A DNA stretch of 64,000 bases, from the NCBI GenBank assembly GCA_902634885.1, contig CACPLR010000003.1:1-64000 (forward strand). The letters run 5' to 3'. This document shows, piece by piece, positions 8,819 through 17,764 of this stretch. Source of the stretch: an uncultured Pelagibacteraceae bacterium. Its GTDB lineage: Bacteria; Pseudomonadota; Alphaproteobacteria; Pelagibacterales; Pelagibacteraceae. Positions within the stretch are counted from its first letter, which is position 1. Each line of letters starts with the position of its first letter. Below the pieces are notes generated by a model, which saw nothing but the letters and a program-made list of their open reading frames with translations, ran no database searches and was not told the origin of the DNA. A program made the translations under genes and the position numbers.

Positions 8819-9426
8819 TAATCTATAAAATTTTCTAAAAAATTGTATATTAATAAAGCGAAAATAATTATTACAATAGATGCAATTATTGAAACTTTTA
8901 ACAATTTTTTTTCAATAATTTTACGCATAGTAGAACCAAAATTTCCTATTAGAAAAGCAATTAAAAAAAATCTAGATCCTCTGGTTAAAAAGGAAATAAT
9001 AATAAAATAAAAAATATTAAAATTCACAAATCCACTTGTTATTGTTAATAGTTTGAAAGGGATTGGTGTAAACCCTGCAATAGCAAGTAAAGTCATCCAT
9101 GCGATTACACCCCCTTCACTAGAAACTTTATCTTTCAAAAAAGATGCATTATCAACACCATATAATTCAAATATTTTTAAACCTATTTCGTTAAAAAAAA
9201 CGTAGCCAATTAAATAACCTAAGCATGCACCCAGCACCGATGATATTGTTGCGATCAGAGCTATTCTGTACCATTCATGTCTTTTAGCAATTGTCATTGG
9301 AATGATTAATACATCTGGAGGTATTGGAAAAATAAAACTTTCTATAAATGATATTATAGCTAGAAAAAATTTTGAACTTTTATGTGCAGCTAATTTAATT
9401 GATTTCCTATATAGCTCTTTTAACAT
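8818..9426 (-). CDS. YqaA/DedA-like (VTT-domain) membrane protein
   Basis: The ORF track extends this frame to a TTG at 9543, which would run across the opposite-strand tRNA-Leu. The ATG at 9426 (MLKELYRKS) gives 202 residues and a normal start. It is a polytopic protein with the SNARE-associated/VTT core: SFIFPIPPDVLIIPM near the first helix, a GCLGYLIGY-like second block and GFTPIPFKLLTITSG. Such proteins (YqaA, DedA) act in lipid or polyprenyl-phosphate translocation and membrane homeostasis; the substrate is not known here. It heads the string with dsbB and coq7. Confidence 0.82.
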   Translation of the reverse strand: MLKELYRKSIKLAAHKSSKFFLAIISFIESFIFPIPPDVLIIPMTIAKRHEWYRIALIATISSVLGACLGYLIGYVFFNEIGLKIFELYGVDNASFLKDKVSSEGGVIAWMTLLAIAGFTPIPFKLLTITSGFVNFNIFYFIIISFLTRGSRFFLIAFLIGNFGSTMRKIIEKKLLKVSIIASIVIIIFALLIYNFLENFID

Positions 9427-9490
9427 ATTTTCTTTTATTATAATAAATGTTTTAATACTATTGTTAAAATCTATGCAGTCTTTAGACCGA

Positions 9491-9577
9491 GGGCGAATGG
9501 CGGAACTGGTAGACGCGTTGGACTCAAAATCCAATAGTAGCAATACTGTGAGAGTTCGATTCTCTCTTTGCCCACCA
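9491..9577 (+). tRNA. tRNA-Leu (CAA)
   Basis: The acceptor arms GGGCGAA and TTTGCCC pair, with discriminator A and an encoded CCA. The anticodon stem TTGGA/TCCAA encloses loop CTCAAAA, giving anticodon CAA, which reads TTG. A long variable arm (about 87 nt in total) fits a class II leucine tRNA. It lies 8 bases before the acyl-CoA ligase start. Confidence 0.97.
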
Positions 9578-9584
9578 AAAATTT

Positions 9585-11288
9585 ATGAAAGTAAGTGAAA
9601 TAAATAATTTATTAGAGCTCTTTTTTGAAAGATACAAATTACAAGATAAGAATAGTATTTTTTTAACACCTCTTAATAATAATCAAAGATCTTTTACGTG
9701 GGAGGAAACAAAAAATAAGATTTTAACACTCTCAGAAGAGATAAGTAATATTAATCAAAAGGGAGATAGATGCTTACTAATTTCTGAAAATAGACCAGAG
9801 TGGATGATTTCTGATCTTTCGATAATGTTGTCTGGTTCAATTACGGTTCCAGCCTACACTACATATGTTGAGAAAGATTACGAATATATTATTAATAATT
9901 GCCAGCCAAAAGTTTTAATTGTTTCTAATCAAGATCAATATTCTAAACTTGAAAACATACTTAAAAATAATAATACAATTAAAAAAATTATTTCATTTGA
10001 AGAACTTAATATTGATCAAGATAAATATCTTAATTTTAAAAATTTAAATTTTAGAAATAATGTTTCTAACTCTCCAGTATTTAAAATAGATATTACAAGA
10101 AAGGACCCTGCTTGTATAATTTATACTTCAGGAACACAAGGAAATCCAAAAGGAGTCATTTTAAGTCATGGAGGTATACTTAACAATTGTGAGGGAGCAA
10201 TGGAAATATTGGAACCTATTATTTCTAAAAATTCTAGATTCTTAACATGGTTACCTTTGTCACATTCTTATGAGCATGCGGTTCAATTTGTTCAAATTTG
10301 TATAGGCGCAAAAGTATTCTACGCCGAAAATATTGAGAAATTAATTAAAAATATAAATGATTGTAAACCACATATAATGACAGCTGTACCAAGATTTTAT
10401 CAGAACTTATATCAAAAAATTAATTCGGCATTTAATAAAGCAACAGGCTTGAAAAAGAAATTAATTTCTAAAATGTTACAAATTGGAAAAAAGAAAATCA
10501 ATAAACAACAACTTTCTTTAGTCGATAATGTTTTTGATTTTATCCTAGAAATTATTGTTAGAAAAAAAATAAAGTCTCAGTTTGGAGGAAATCTGAAAGC
10601 TTTTGTTTCTGGAGGAGGTCCTTTAGATAAAGATGTTGGAACATTTCTTAACGCTATCGGACTACCAACATTGCAAGGTTATGGACTAACAGAAACATCC
10701 CCTGTTGTGAGTTGTAATCCATTTCACGATATTAGAGTAGAGACTGTAGGACCACCTTTTAAAGGAAATGAAGTTAAAATTGCTCAAGATGGAGAGATAT
10801 TAGTTAAAGGGGAAAACGTTATGCTTGGTTACTGGAATAATAAAGAGGAGACAGATAAGGTATTAAAAGATGGATGGTTATATACAGGAGATATTGGTTT
10901 ATTTGAAAATGGCTATCTCAAGATTACGGATAGAAAAAAAGATATATTAGTTACACCTGGTGGAGATAATATTTCCCCATTAAAAATTGAAAATGAATTA
11001 GTAAATTCAGAATTTATTGATCAAGCAATCGTTTACGGTGATAATAAACCTTATTTAGTTTCAATGTTAGTTCTCAGTGAAGAAAAAAAAAATATAAATA
11101 TAGATGAAATTCAAAAAGAAATAGAAAAAATAAATAAAAATCTTACAAAAGTTGAAAAAATAAAAAAATTTTTTATTTCAAAAGAAAAATTTTCAATTGA
11201 AAATGGAATGCAAACACCAACAATGAAGTTAAAAAGATATAAAATAATTCAAAAGTTTAAAAATAAGTTTGAAAATTTATATTTGTAA
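9585..11288 (+). CDS. Long-chain acyl-CoA synthetase (AMP-forming, FAA1-like)
   Basis: It activates fatty acids to acyl-CoA via acyl-adenylate. The protein has 567 residues of the AMP-binding superfamily. It shows the P-loop-like A3 motif IIYTSGTQGNPKGVILSH, the A5 motif GYGLTETSPV, YTGDIG (A7) and ITDRKKDILVTPGG (A8). The overall length and the SHSYEH segment fit the long-chain (FAA1/FadD15-like) branch rather than acetyl-CoA synthetase. There is no signal peptide, so it is a peripheral cytosolic enzyme. The gene starts 8 bases after tRNA-Leu; chain-length preference cannot be read from the sequence. Confidence 0.9.
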   Translation: MKVSEINNLLELFFERYKLQDKNSIFLTPLNNNQRSFTWEETKNKILTLSEEISNINQKGDRCLLISENRPEWMISDLSIMLSGSITVPAYTTYVEKDYEYIINNCQPKVLIVSNQDQYSKLENILKNNNTIKKIISFEELNIDQDKYLNFKNLNFRNNVSNSPVFKIDITRKDPACIIYTSGTQGNPKGVILSHGGILNNCEGAMEILEPIISKNSRFLTWLPLSHSYEHAVQFVQICIGAKVFYAENIEKLIKNINDCKPHIMTAVPRFYQNLYQKINSAFNKATGLKKKLISKMLQIGKKKINKQQLSLVDNVFDFILEIIVRKKIKSQFGGNLKAFVSGGGPLDKDVGTFLNAIGLPTLQGYGLTETSPVVSCNPFHDIRVETVGPPFKGNEVKIAQDGEILVKGENVMLGYWNNKEETDKVLKDGWLYTGDIGLFENGYLKITDRKKDILVTPGGDNISPLKIENELVNSEFIDQAIVYGDNKPYLVSMLVLSEEKKNINIDEIQKEIEKINKNLTKVEKIKKFFISKEKFSIENGMQTPTMKLKRYKIIQKFKNKFENLYL

Positions 11289-11390
11289 AAAAATTATACT
11301 GATTATTTATCGCAATTTACTTAACTTTTTTTAAATAAAATTTAAAAAAAAATTTCCAAAGTTTATTTTTTTTGTAAAACAAATAAAGAT

Positions 11391-11419
11391 TTGACATAAC
11401 TATTCAAAAAAAATAAAAA
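11391..11419 (+). promoter_or_regulatory. Candidate sigma70-type promoter of the miniprotein gene
   Basis: A perfect TTGACA lies at 11391-11396 in an otherwise A/T-only stretch. A weak TAAAAA follows 17 bases later at 11414. The position upstream of the miniprotein gene and the consensus -35 support a promoter. The -10 is poor, so the exact start site is uncertain. Confidence 0.45.
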
Positions 11420-11430
11420 AAGAATAACTA

Positions 11431-11451
11431 AACGAATCAAAAAGATTCGTT
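11431..11451 (+). promoter_or_regulatory. 5'-UTR hairpin before the miniprotein gene
   Basis: AACGAATC and GATTCGTT form a perfect 8-bp stem around an A5 loop. On the plus strand it is followed by a run of A and then the Shine-Dalgarno GGGAG, not by T residues, so it is unlikely to be a plus-strand terminator. It would sit in the leader of the miniprotein mRNA, where it could stabilise the 5' end or tune ribosome access. It may alternatively be an operator dyad. Confidence 0.55.
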
Positions 11452-11470
11452 AAAAAAAAGGGAGCTAAAG

Positions 11471-11554
11471 ATGGCTAAAAGAAGAAAAAAAGCTGCTAAA
11501 AAGAAAACTAAGAAAAAAGCTAAGAAAAAAGCTAAGAAGAGAAGAAGAAAATAG
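11471..11554 (+). CDS. 27-residue Lys/Arg-rich miniprotein
   Basis: This gene is too short for the ORF track. It starts at ATG 11471 after a strong Shine-Dalgarno (GGGAG, 7-8 bases upstream) and ends at TAG 11554. The product is MAKRRKKAAKKK... ending RRRK: 15 Lys, 5 Arg and 5 Ala in 27 residues, with no acidic or aromatic residue. A 12-base unit encoding KKKA is tandemly duplicated. Promoter, 5' hairpin, ribosome site and terminator frame it as its own transcription unit. Its composition resembles histone H1-like tails, so nucleic acid or ribosome binding is likely, but no family can be assigned. The function is unknown. Confidence 0.8.
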   Translation: MAKRRKKAAKKKTKKKAKKKAKKRRRK

Positions 11555-11577
11555 TTTAGTATTCTTTTTAATTGATT

Positions 11578-11616
11578 ACGCTTCTCATGGCGCTTGCGTG
11601 GGAAGCGTTTTTTTTT
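11578..11616 (+). terminator. Rho-independent terminator
   Basis: ACGCTTC pairs with GAAGCGT, extended by a further CA/TG pair past a single mismatch, around a GC-rich loop, and is followed by nine T residues. This is one of the few clear hairpin-plus-T-run terminators in the window. It closes the miniprotein unit and overlaps the stop of the convergent CarD gene. Confidence 0.88.
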
Positions 11617-12466
11617 ATTCTGTTACAACTTCTTCAGAGATTTCTTCTGGTGCAGGCTTAGATTCAATTTTTTGAATTTGTTTTTCTAAATTTCTCTTAA
11701 GAGCTTTATCAAGTTTCTTTTGAGTATCTTCTAGATTAGTTCCCATTACAATTTGAAATTCTGTTAGTAACCTGTCGTAAGCTTTTTCAAAAAGTTGTCT
11801 TTCACTATATGATTGATCTATCATCAAATCGTCTCCTTTGTTTAGATCTCTTACTACTTCGGCAAGCTCATATATTTTACCCGATGATATTTTTGCTTCG
11901 TACTCCTGTGCCCTTCTGCTCCACATTGATCTTTTGATTTTAGGTTTACTTTTTAAAATACTAATACATTTGTTTACTTGATTTATTGTTGCAAGTGGCC
12001 TCAAATGCGATTGTTTATTTACTGGGACCATCCCACTAGCTTTATCTTTTTCAAATTTTAAAATATATGTTTCTACATCAATTCCACCGATGTTAATCTT
12101 TTTGAATTCAGTAATCTGACCAACACCGTGTTTCGGGTAAACTACATAATCTTTAACTTTATACTCCCTTTTTTCAGTCTCTTGTTTTTTTACTTTTTTA
12201 ATCTCTGGCTTTTGCTCATTATTTTTAGGAATTCTTAAAGTCTCAGTTTTTACCTGGGCTTTTTCTATCTTTTTTGGTTTAGATGAATTTTTAAATATTT
12301 TACTTGTTTTAGTTTTTTTAAGAACTTTTTTTTTTGGAATTTTTTTTGTTTTTGCTAGTTTTGTTTTTTTTTTAATTACTTTATTTACTTTTACTTTAGT
12401 TTTCTTATTGGGTGTTTTCTTTAAAATATTTTTCAAATTTATCATCTTCGTTTTTAAATTTTTCAT
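11615..12466 (-). CDS. CarD-family RNA polymerase-binding regulator with long Lys-rich N-terminal tail
   Basis: The CarD/TRCF RNA-polymerase-interacting module starts near residue 101 ([17 protein letters not shown]), and the helical DNA-binding part follows ([26 protein letters not shown]). CarD proteins bind the RNA polymerase beta subunit and stabilise open promoter complexes. The 283-residue length exceeds the usual 160-190. The extra part is an N-terminal tail in which 38 of the first 100 residues are Lys. The start at 12466 has a GAGG ribosome site and overlaps the ferredoxin gene by 62 bases; Met8 is an alternative. It is last in the helicase-TerB-ferredoxin string. Confidence 0.88.
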   Translation of the reverse strand: MKNLKTKMINLKNILKKTPNKKTKVKVNKVIKKKTKLAKTKKIPKKKVLKKTKTSKIFKNSSKPKKIEKAQVKTETLRIPKNNEQKPEIKKVKKQETEKREYKVKDYVVYPKHGVGQITEFKKINIGGIDVETYILKFEKDKASGMVPVNKQSHLRPLATINQVNKCISILKSKPKIKRSMWSRRAQEYEAKISSGKIYELAEVVRDLNKGDDLMIDQSYSERQLFEKAYDRLLTEFQIVMGTNLEDTQKKLDKALKRNLEKQIQKIESKPAPEEISEEVVTE

Positions 12467-12734
12467 GATCCTCAGGGGGATCTTTTTTTTCGTTTATGTT
12501 TGGCCAAATTTCAGAGTACTTTGTATTCATCTCAAGCCATTTCTCACTACCTGGCTCTGTATCTGAAACTATAGCATCGACTGGACACTCAGGCTCGCAA
12601 ACGCCACAATCTATACACTCATCAGGTTTAATTACAAGCATATTTTTACCTTCATAAAAACAATCAACTGGACAAACTTCAACACAATCCATCAATTTAC
12701 ATTTAATACATTTTTCATTAACAAGATATGTCAT
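12405..12734 (-). CDS. fdxA: Seven-iron ferredoxin (FdxA family)
   Basis: This is a 109-residue electron carrier with two cluster motifs in the first half: [18 protein letters not shown] and [16 protein letters not shown]. The irregular first motif (C-x7-C before CP) is typical of the [3Fe-4S][4Fe-4S] ferredoxins found in most Alphaproteobacteria. The acidic C-terminal tail is usual. The ATG overlaps the upstream TerB-like stop as TAATG, and the last 62 bases overlap the CarD start. In Alphaproteobacteria fdxA next to carD is a common arrangement, as I recall it. Confidence 0.93.
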   Translation of the reverse strand: MTYLVNEKCIKCKLMDCVEVCPVDCFYEGKNMLVIKPDECIDCGVCEPECPVDAIVSDTEPGSEKWLEMNTKYSEIWPNINEKKDPPEDHEKFKNEDDKFEKYFKENTQ

Positions 12735-13153
12735 TACAACTTTTTTTTAATTTTTTCTTTGATATCCCCAACTACTTTATTATCTAAATACATCAAGCCT
12801 GATAAACGTCTCATTAAATTGGTTTCATAAACATCCGCATTTTCATCAGAATAAATAATCTTCCATAGCGCTTCTATTATAATTTTTTTTTTATCTTCAC
12901 TTATGTTTTTAACCTTTTTTGTAAAATCTAATATTTGATTTGAATCCTGTTCTTTTTTTTCAGCTTCTTGAATTATCTCCTCTAAATTTTCATCTTTTGC
13001 ACCCATTTCAATTAATGCTTTGATGATTATATTTTTTTCCTTTTCTGTGTAGTTTTCATCAATTTTTGCTGAATGAATTAATAAAGAGCAAATGGCAATT
13101 AAAGAAACATTATTTTCTTTGTTACTCTCATTTTTTTTAAAAAGGTTGAACAT
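12734..13153 (-). CDS. TerB-like alpha-helical protein
   Basis: This is a 139-residue all-helical protein. It contains the repeated acidic motif of the TerB (tellurite resistance B-like) fold: [17 protein letters not shown] in the first half and [19 protein letters not shown] in the second. TerB-like domains bind divalent metal at such Asp/Glu pairs; the tellurite link is historical, and most single-domain members have no proven role. No other ter genes are present. It is coupled by TAATG junctions to the helicase upstream and the ferredoxin downstream. Confidence 0.8.
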   Translation of the reverse strand: MFNLFKKNESNKENNVSLIAICSLLIHSAKIDENYTEKEKNIIIKALIEMGAKDENLEEIIQEAEKKEQDSNQILDFTKKVKNISEDKKKIIIEALWKIIYSDENADVYETNLMRRLSGLMYLDNKVVGDIKEKIKKKL

Positions 13154-15639
13154 TAATCTAAATTAAGTTGCTTTAAAACTTGAAAAGGATTGTCTTTAAT
13201 TTCTTTATTTACATTCTTATTCTTAAACACTTTTTTAGACGGTAAATACTTGAAGTAAAGATCTTTTTCTTTTTCGAATGTTTTATAATTCATTTTATTT
13301 AATATTTTTATAAAATTTTCCTTATTACAACCTAATAAATTTAACATGTCAGGTATTAGTTTTATCTCAGTGTCATTGTTTTTGTTTTTTGAATTAAAAA
13401 TCATAAGAAATAGCCTTTCTAGAATATCAATTCTTATATAAAACCTATCAAATTTTTCAAATCCACATAAAAGCATAAATTCTCTATTAGATGGTTTGTC
13501 TTGCTCTAAAAAGTTTAACCCAAACATTGGAGGTTCTAATTTTTCATTTTTTTCATTATAATTTTTCCACAACAGAGTTCTTAATGCGACTGCACTTGGT
13601 TTAAATAATTTAAATAAAAAAATATGATAGCGTCCAAATCTTACTCCCAAATTTCTTAGTTTTTTTCTCTCATTTTGATCAAGCTTTTTAAGATATGATA
13701 AAACATCTTCCCTCTTCACAACCCCATTATTTTCATATAGGTGATATGCTAAGGCCCTAAGGTCTGAGTTTTTTTCTTGAGTATTTTTTAAATCAACCAA
13801 GCTTTTTAATTCCGTGTTTATTTTTTTTTGTATCCATCCTTGAATAAATAAATCAAGTTTACTTTTCTCCTCATTTTCAATCATTTCATCTATAAATAAA
13901 TGTATTTTTGGATTTAAATAATCCTCACCTGGTAATAATTTAGCTATTTGATTATTTTTCCAATAAATTTTAAAATCTTCTTTTAATTCTATTAATCCAG
14001 TGTCAATTATCTGCTTTATTCTTTTTATAATTTCCGGACTTACATTTTGCCTAGCCGCTTTTTTAAGTGATTTTATATCAGCATCTAAAGCATCAACCTT
14101 TAAATCTAAATGCAATTTTAAAGCTTTTAAATTTCCAATATACTGCCTATTAATCATCACTTTTTCATCTTCTATAATTTCCGTACTAAAAGTGATATCT
14201 TGTTTTAACCCTCTAGCTAGCACACTTGCTCTTTTGTCAATAAAAGTTTTTGTTAATTCTTCATGTAATTTATCAGATAGTTTATCTTCAAGATTTTTTG
14301 CTCTTTCAACCCAGTAATCTTGATTTTCTACCCAATTTGCTTTATTTGCAACGTAAGACCATGTTCTAACATTTGCAATTCTATTTGATATAGAGTCGAC
14401 GTTTCCCTCAATTTTATCTAACGAATTTAGCTGTTCTTTCATATATTGATTTGGAATTCTTTTATTTTCACTGGTTAGGAATTTAAAAACTTTACTAATA
14501 ATTTCTAAATGATGTCCATATGTTTTCTTTACAAAATCAGGTATTTGGCAGCATTCCCATAGAATCTTTAAATTATATGAATTTCCCAGAATTTGAAAAT
14601 CATTTGCATCTTTTAAAAAATATTTTAAGGCTTTTTCATCTTCACATTCATAAATTCTTCTAAGCCATTCTTTATCTGGTTTCTCTTCAAGAGATTTAAT
14701 TAGATTTAATTTACTACTAAAGTTTAATTTTGAATTCCTCCAAAATATTTGATTTATTTGTGGAAATTTATGTTGTTCTAATGCTTCAATCTCTTCAGGA
14801 TTAATCTCCCCGCATTCACCAGTTATTCCAAACAAACCATCGTTTAAGTATCTCCCAGCTCGTCCAGCGATTTGTCCTATTTCAGAAATATTAAGTCTTC
14901 TTAATTTTTTTCCATCAAATTTTTTAATATTTGAAAAAAAAACTTGATCTAAGTCCATATTTATACCCATTCCTATTGCATCAGTTGCAACTAAATAGTC
15001 TACGTCCCCAGATTGATACAAACTAACTTGAGCATTACGAGTCTTTGGACTAAGTGAACCCATAACAATAGCAGCCCCACCTTTTTGTCTTCTGATGAGC
15101 TCAGCAATTGCATAAACTTCTTCAGCTGAAAAAGCTATTACAGCACTTTTTCTTTCTATTCTTGATATTTTTTTATGTCCCCCAAATGAAAGTTTTGAAA
15201 ATCTTTCTTTATTAATAAATTCAATATCATCACTCAATTTTTGTATAATGGGTTTTATTGTATTAGACCCCATTAGCATTGTTAATTTTTCACCTCGTAG
15301 ATTTAATAATCTATCTGTAAAAATATGACCTCTTTCATTATCGCTGCACATTTGAATTTCATCTACCCCTACAAACTCAAGATTTTTATCAATAGGCATC
15401 GATTCTACTGTGCAAAGAAAATATTTTGCATTAATTGGTATAATTTTTTCCTCTCCTGTTATTAGAGCAACTTTTGATGGATCAATTTTTTTTATAATTT
15501 TGTCATAGACCTCTCTTGCCAATAATCTTAATGGGAAACCAATCATTCCTGACTGAAAGGAAAGCATAGTTTCTATTGCTAGAAAGGTTTTTCCAGTATT
15601 TGTTGGACCAAGAACAGCTGTAATTTTATTTTTTGACAT
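13153..15639 (-). CDS. SUV3-like superfamily II helicase
   Basis: The protein has 828 residues. Helicase motifs are clear: GPTNTGKTF (I), LLAREVYD (Ia), VDEIQM in the DExH box position (II), MLMGSNT (III), and in the second RecA lobe ATDAIGMGINMD (V) and QIAGRAGR (VI). This motif set matches the mitochondrial RNA helicase SUV3 and its alphaproteobacterial relatives. SUV3 unwinds RNA for the degradosome; the bacterial homologues are little studied. A long C-terminal extension (about residues 430-828) is Lys/Glu-rich and helical. It is the first gene of the four-gene overlapping string ending with CarD. Confidence 0.88.
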   Translation of the reverse strand: MSKNKITAVLGPTNTGKTFLAIETMLSFQSGMIGFPLRLLAREVYDKIIKKIDPSKVALITGEEKIIPINAKYFLCTVESMPIDKNLEFVGVDEIQMCSDNERGHIFTDRLLNLRGEKLTMLMGSNTIKPIIQKLSDDIEFINKERFSKLSFGGHKKISRIERKSAVIAFSAEEVYAIAELIRRQKGGAAIVMGSLSPKTRNAQVSLYQSGDVDYLVATDAIGMGINMDLDQVFFSNIKKFDGKKLRRLNISEIGQIAGRAGRYLNDGLFGITGECGEINPEEIEALEQHKFPQINQIFWRNSKLNFSSKLNLIKSLEEKPDKEWLRRIYECEDEKALKYFLKDANDFQILGNSYNLKILWECCQIPDFVKKTYGHHLEIISKVFKFLTSENKRIPNQYMKEQLNSLDKIEGNVDSISNRIANVRTWSYVANKANWVENQDYWVERAKNLEDKLSDKLHEELTKTFIDKRASVLARGLKQDITFSTEIIEDEKVMINRQYIGNLKALKLHLDLKVDALDADIKSLKKAARQNVSPEIIKRIKQIIDTGLIELKEDFKIYWKNNQIAKLLPGEDYLNPKIHLFIDEMIENEEKSKLDLFIQGWIQKKINTELKSLVDLKNTQEKNSDLRALAYHLYENNGVVKREDVLSYLKKLDQNERKKLRNLGVRFGRYHIFLFKLFKPSAVALRTLLWKNYNEKNEKLEPPMFGLNFLEQDKPSNREFMLLCGFEKFDRFYIRIDILERLFLMIFNSKNKNNDTEIKLIPDMLNLLGCNKENFIKILNKMNYKTFEKEKDLYFKYLPSKKVFKNKNVNKEIKDNPFQVLKQLNLD

Positions 15640-15802
15640 TTCTACTTTTGGTATGATCTTTTTTTTGCCTACTATATTTTGTTGCCTGAAAAGAACAAAT
15701 ATAGTCTAAAACTAGTCCGAATCAGAGGTGAAAAAGTTCTCATTTTAAATTATTATTGGATAAAGTTATCACAATTAACAAAAATTCAATATATTTTTTT
15801 CG

Positions 15803-17758
15803 ATGCAAAAAAAATTATGGGAAGCTACTATATCCCAAAAAGAAAACTCAAACTTACGTGGTTTTGAAAAATTTTTAACTAATAAATATAATTTTAAAAG
15901 TAATAAAGATTATAACAAACTACTAAAATGGAGTTTACAAAACCAAAGTTCTTTTTGGAGTGATATTTGGGACTTTGCAAAAGTTAAAGGAATTAAATCA
16001 TTAAAATATAAAACCCATAAAAAATTTACTAAAAATCAATTTTTAGTTAACTCAAAATTAAATTTTGCAGAAAATCTTCTAGTGAGAGACAATAATCAAA
16101 AAGCCATTACTTTTATCAGCGAAAATGGTTTTAAAGAAACTAGATCTTGGATTAACCTTAAAGAGAATGTTGAAGATTTAGCAACATTTTTTAAAAAACA
16201 TAAAATAAAAAAGGGTACCCGAATTGCTGCTTACATGCCAAACCAAATTGAGACAGTTGAATGTTTCTTAGCAACTGCAGCTATTGGTGCTATCTGGTCA
16301 TCTTGCTCACCTGATTTTGGAACACCAGGACTAATTGAGAGATTTTCACAGATAAAACCAAAAATTTTAATAATAACTGACAGGTATTATTACAATGGAA
16401 AAGAAATAAGTATTCTAGAAAGATTGTCATCAATTGTTCATAAGATAAAATCCATAAAACATGTTCTTATATTTTCATACCCCGGAAAAAAATTAATTAA
16501 AATTAGCAATTTAAAAAAAGTAAATATTTTTACAAAAAAAAATATTCTTCATTCAAAAAACAAAATTTTTAAGTATGAAAAGTTCGATTTTAATGATGAC
16601 TTAGCTATTTTATATTCAAGTGGAACAACAGGAAAACCAAAGTGTATTTGCCACCGACTTGGAGGAGTCCTACTTCAACACTTGAAAGAACATAAACTTC
16701 ATTGTGAAATTAAACCAGGAGATAATATATTTTATTTTACTACTTGTGGATGGATGATGTGGAATTGGCTTGTAAGTGCACTGGCCAGTGAAGCTTCAAT
16801 TGTTTTATTTGATGGTTTTCCAATGCACAAAAATAAAGATCTTTTATTTAAAATAGCTGAAAACGAAAAAATATCACTATTGGGTGTTAGTGCGAAATTT
16901 ATTGATCAACTTAAAAAATTAAAATTAAATATTAAGTCTAAATTTAAACTAAAATATCTTAAAACTATATGTTCAACCGGTTCACCACTATCATCTGAAG
17001 GTTTTGAATATATTTATAGAAATGTAAAAAAAAATGTGCATTTGTCTTCCATCTCTGGGGGAACAGATATTGTATCGTGTTTTGTTTTAGGAAATATATT
17101 TTCTCCAGTTTTTAGTGGTGAGATTCAAAATAATGGACTAGGTATGGATGTTGATGTTTTCTCAGAAAGAGGGAAAACAATACTTAATCAAAAGGGTGAA
17201 CTTGTCTGCAAATCTCCATTTCCATCAATGCCAAACAAATTTTGGAATGATCCAGGAGGCAAAAAATATCAAAGAGCATACTTCTTAAAATTTAAAAATA
17301 TCTGGCATCACGGAGATTATGCTGAGCGAAAAAAAAATGGAGGTTATATAATTTACGGTCGATCAGACGCAACACTAAATCCTGGGGGTGTTAGACTAGG
17401 GACTGCTGAGATATACTCAGTTATCGAAAATTTTAAAGAAGTTAAAGAATCTATAGTTGTAGGACAAAAATGGGATAACGACATAAGAATAATTCTCTTT
17501 GTTGTTATGAGCAAATCTTTTACTTTAAATGATGATTTAATTTCAAGATTAAAAAAAAGAATAAGAAGTGAGGCATCACCAAGACATGTTCCATCAAAAA
17601 TAATTCAAGTTTCAGATATACCTCGAACAAAGAATGGAAAGATTGTTGAATTAGCAGTAAAAAATACAATTGAAGGAAGTAAAATTAGAAATGTTCAAGC
17701 TTTAGCTAATCCAAACGTTTTAAATGAGTTTAAAAATATAAAGCAGCTTAAATTTTAA
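15803..17758 (+). CDS. Acetoacetyl-CoA synthetase (acetoacetate-CoA ligase)
   Basis: It activates acetoacetate to acetoacetyl-CoA with ATP. The 651-residue length and the N-terminal FWSDIWDFAKVKG with NFAENLL match the acetoacetate-CoA ligase branch of the acyl-adenylate family. It also shows the A3 motif ILYSSGTTGKPKCICHRLGG, the branch-specific TTCGWMMWNWL and SGGTDIVSCF, and the C-terminal Lys motif IPRTKNGKIVELAVK. It likely links ketone bodies or PHB-type intermediates to acetyl-CoA metabolism. The ATG at 15803 gives a normal N-terminus; the 163 bases before it, shared with the divergent helicase, hold no clear promoter. Confidence 0.92.
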   Translation: MQKKLWEATISQKENSNLRGFEKFLTNKYNFKSNKDYNKLLKWSLQNQSSFWSDIWDFAKVKGIKSLKYKTHKKFTKNQFLVNSKLNFAENLLVRDNNQKAITFISENGFKETRSWINLKENVEDLATFFKKHKIKKGTRIAAYMPNQIETVECFLATAAIGAIWSSCSPDFGTPGLIERFSQIKPKILIITDRYYYNGKEISILERLSSIVHKIKSIKHVLIFSYPGKKLIKISNLKKVNIFTKKNILHSKNKIFKYEKFDFNDDLAILYSSGTTGKPKCICHRLGGVLLQHLKEHKLHCEIKPGDNIFYFTTCGWMMWNWLVSALASEASIVLFDGFPMHKNKDLLFKIAENEKISLLGVSAKFIDQLKKLKLNIKSKFKLKYLKTICSTGSPLSSEGFEYIYRNVKKNVHLSSISGGTDIVSCFVLGNIFSPVFSGEIQNNGLGMDVDVFSERGKTILNQKGELVCKSPFPSMPNKFWNDPGGKKYQRAYFLKFKNIWHHGDYAERKKNGGYIIYGRSDATLNPGGVRLGTAEIYSVIENFKEVKESIVVGQKWDNDIRIILFVVMSKSFTLNDDLISRLKKRIRSEASPRHVPSKIIQVSDIPRTKNGKIVELAVKNTIEGSKIRNVQALANPNVLNEFKNIKQLKF

Positions 17759-17764
17759 AATTTT

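Noticed and set aside
9427-9543. N-terminal extension of the YqaA-like protein to a TTG start
   Set aside because: It runs antisense through tRNA-Leu, starts with TTG, and the ATG at 9426 gives a normal family N-terminus.
11431-11451. Hairpin read as a terminator for the acyl-CoA ligase gene
   Set aside because: It is followed by A residues on the plus strand, and the candidate promoter lies upstream of it, so a leader hairpin fits better.
12734-13153. TerB-like gene as part of a tellurite or phage-defence ter cluster
   Set aside because: No TerC, TerD, TerZ or partner genes are present; the neighbours are a helicase and a ferredoxin.
15679-15867. 62-aa ORF before acetoacetyl-CoA synthetase
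   Set aside because: TTG start, overlaps the real gene in another frame, and has no recognisable features.
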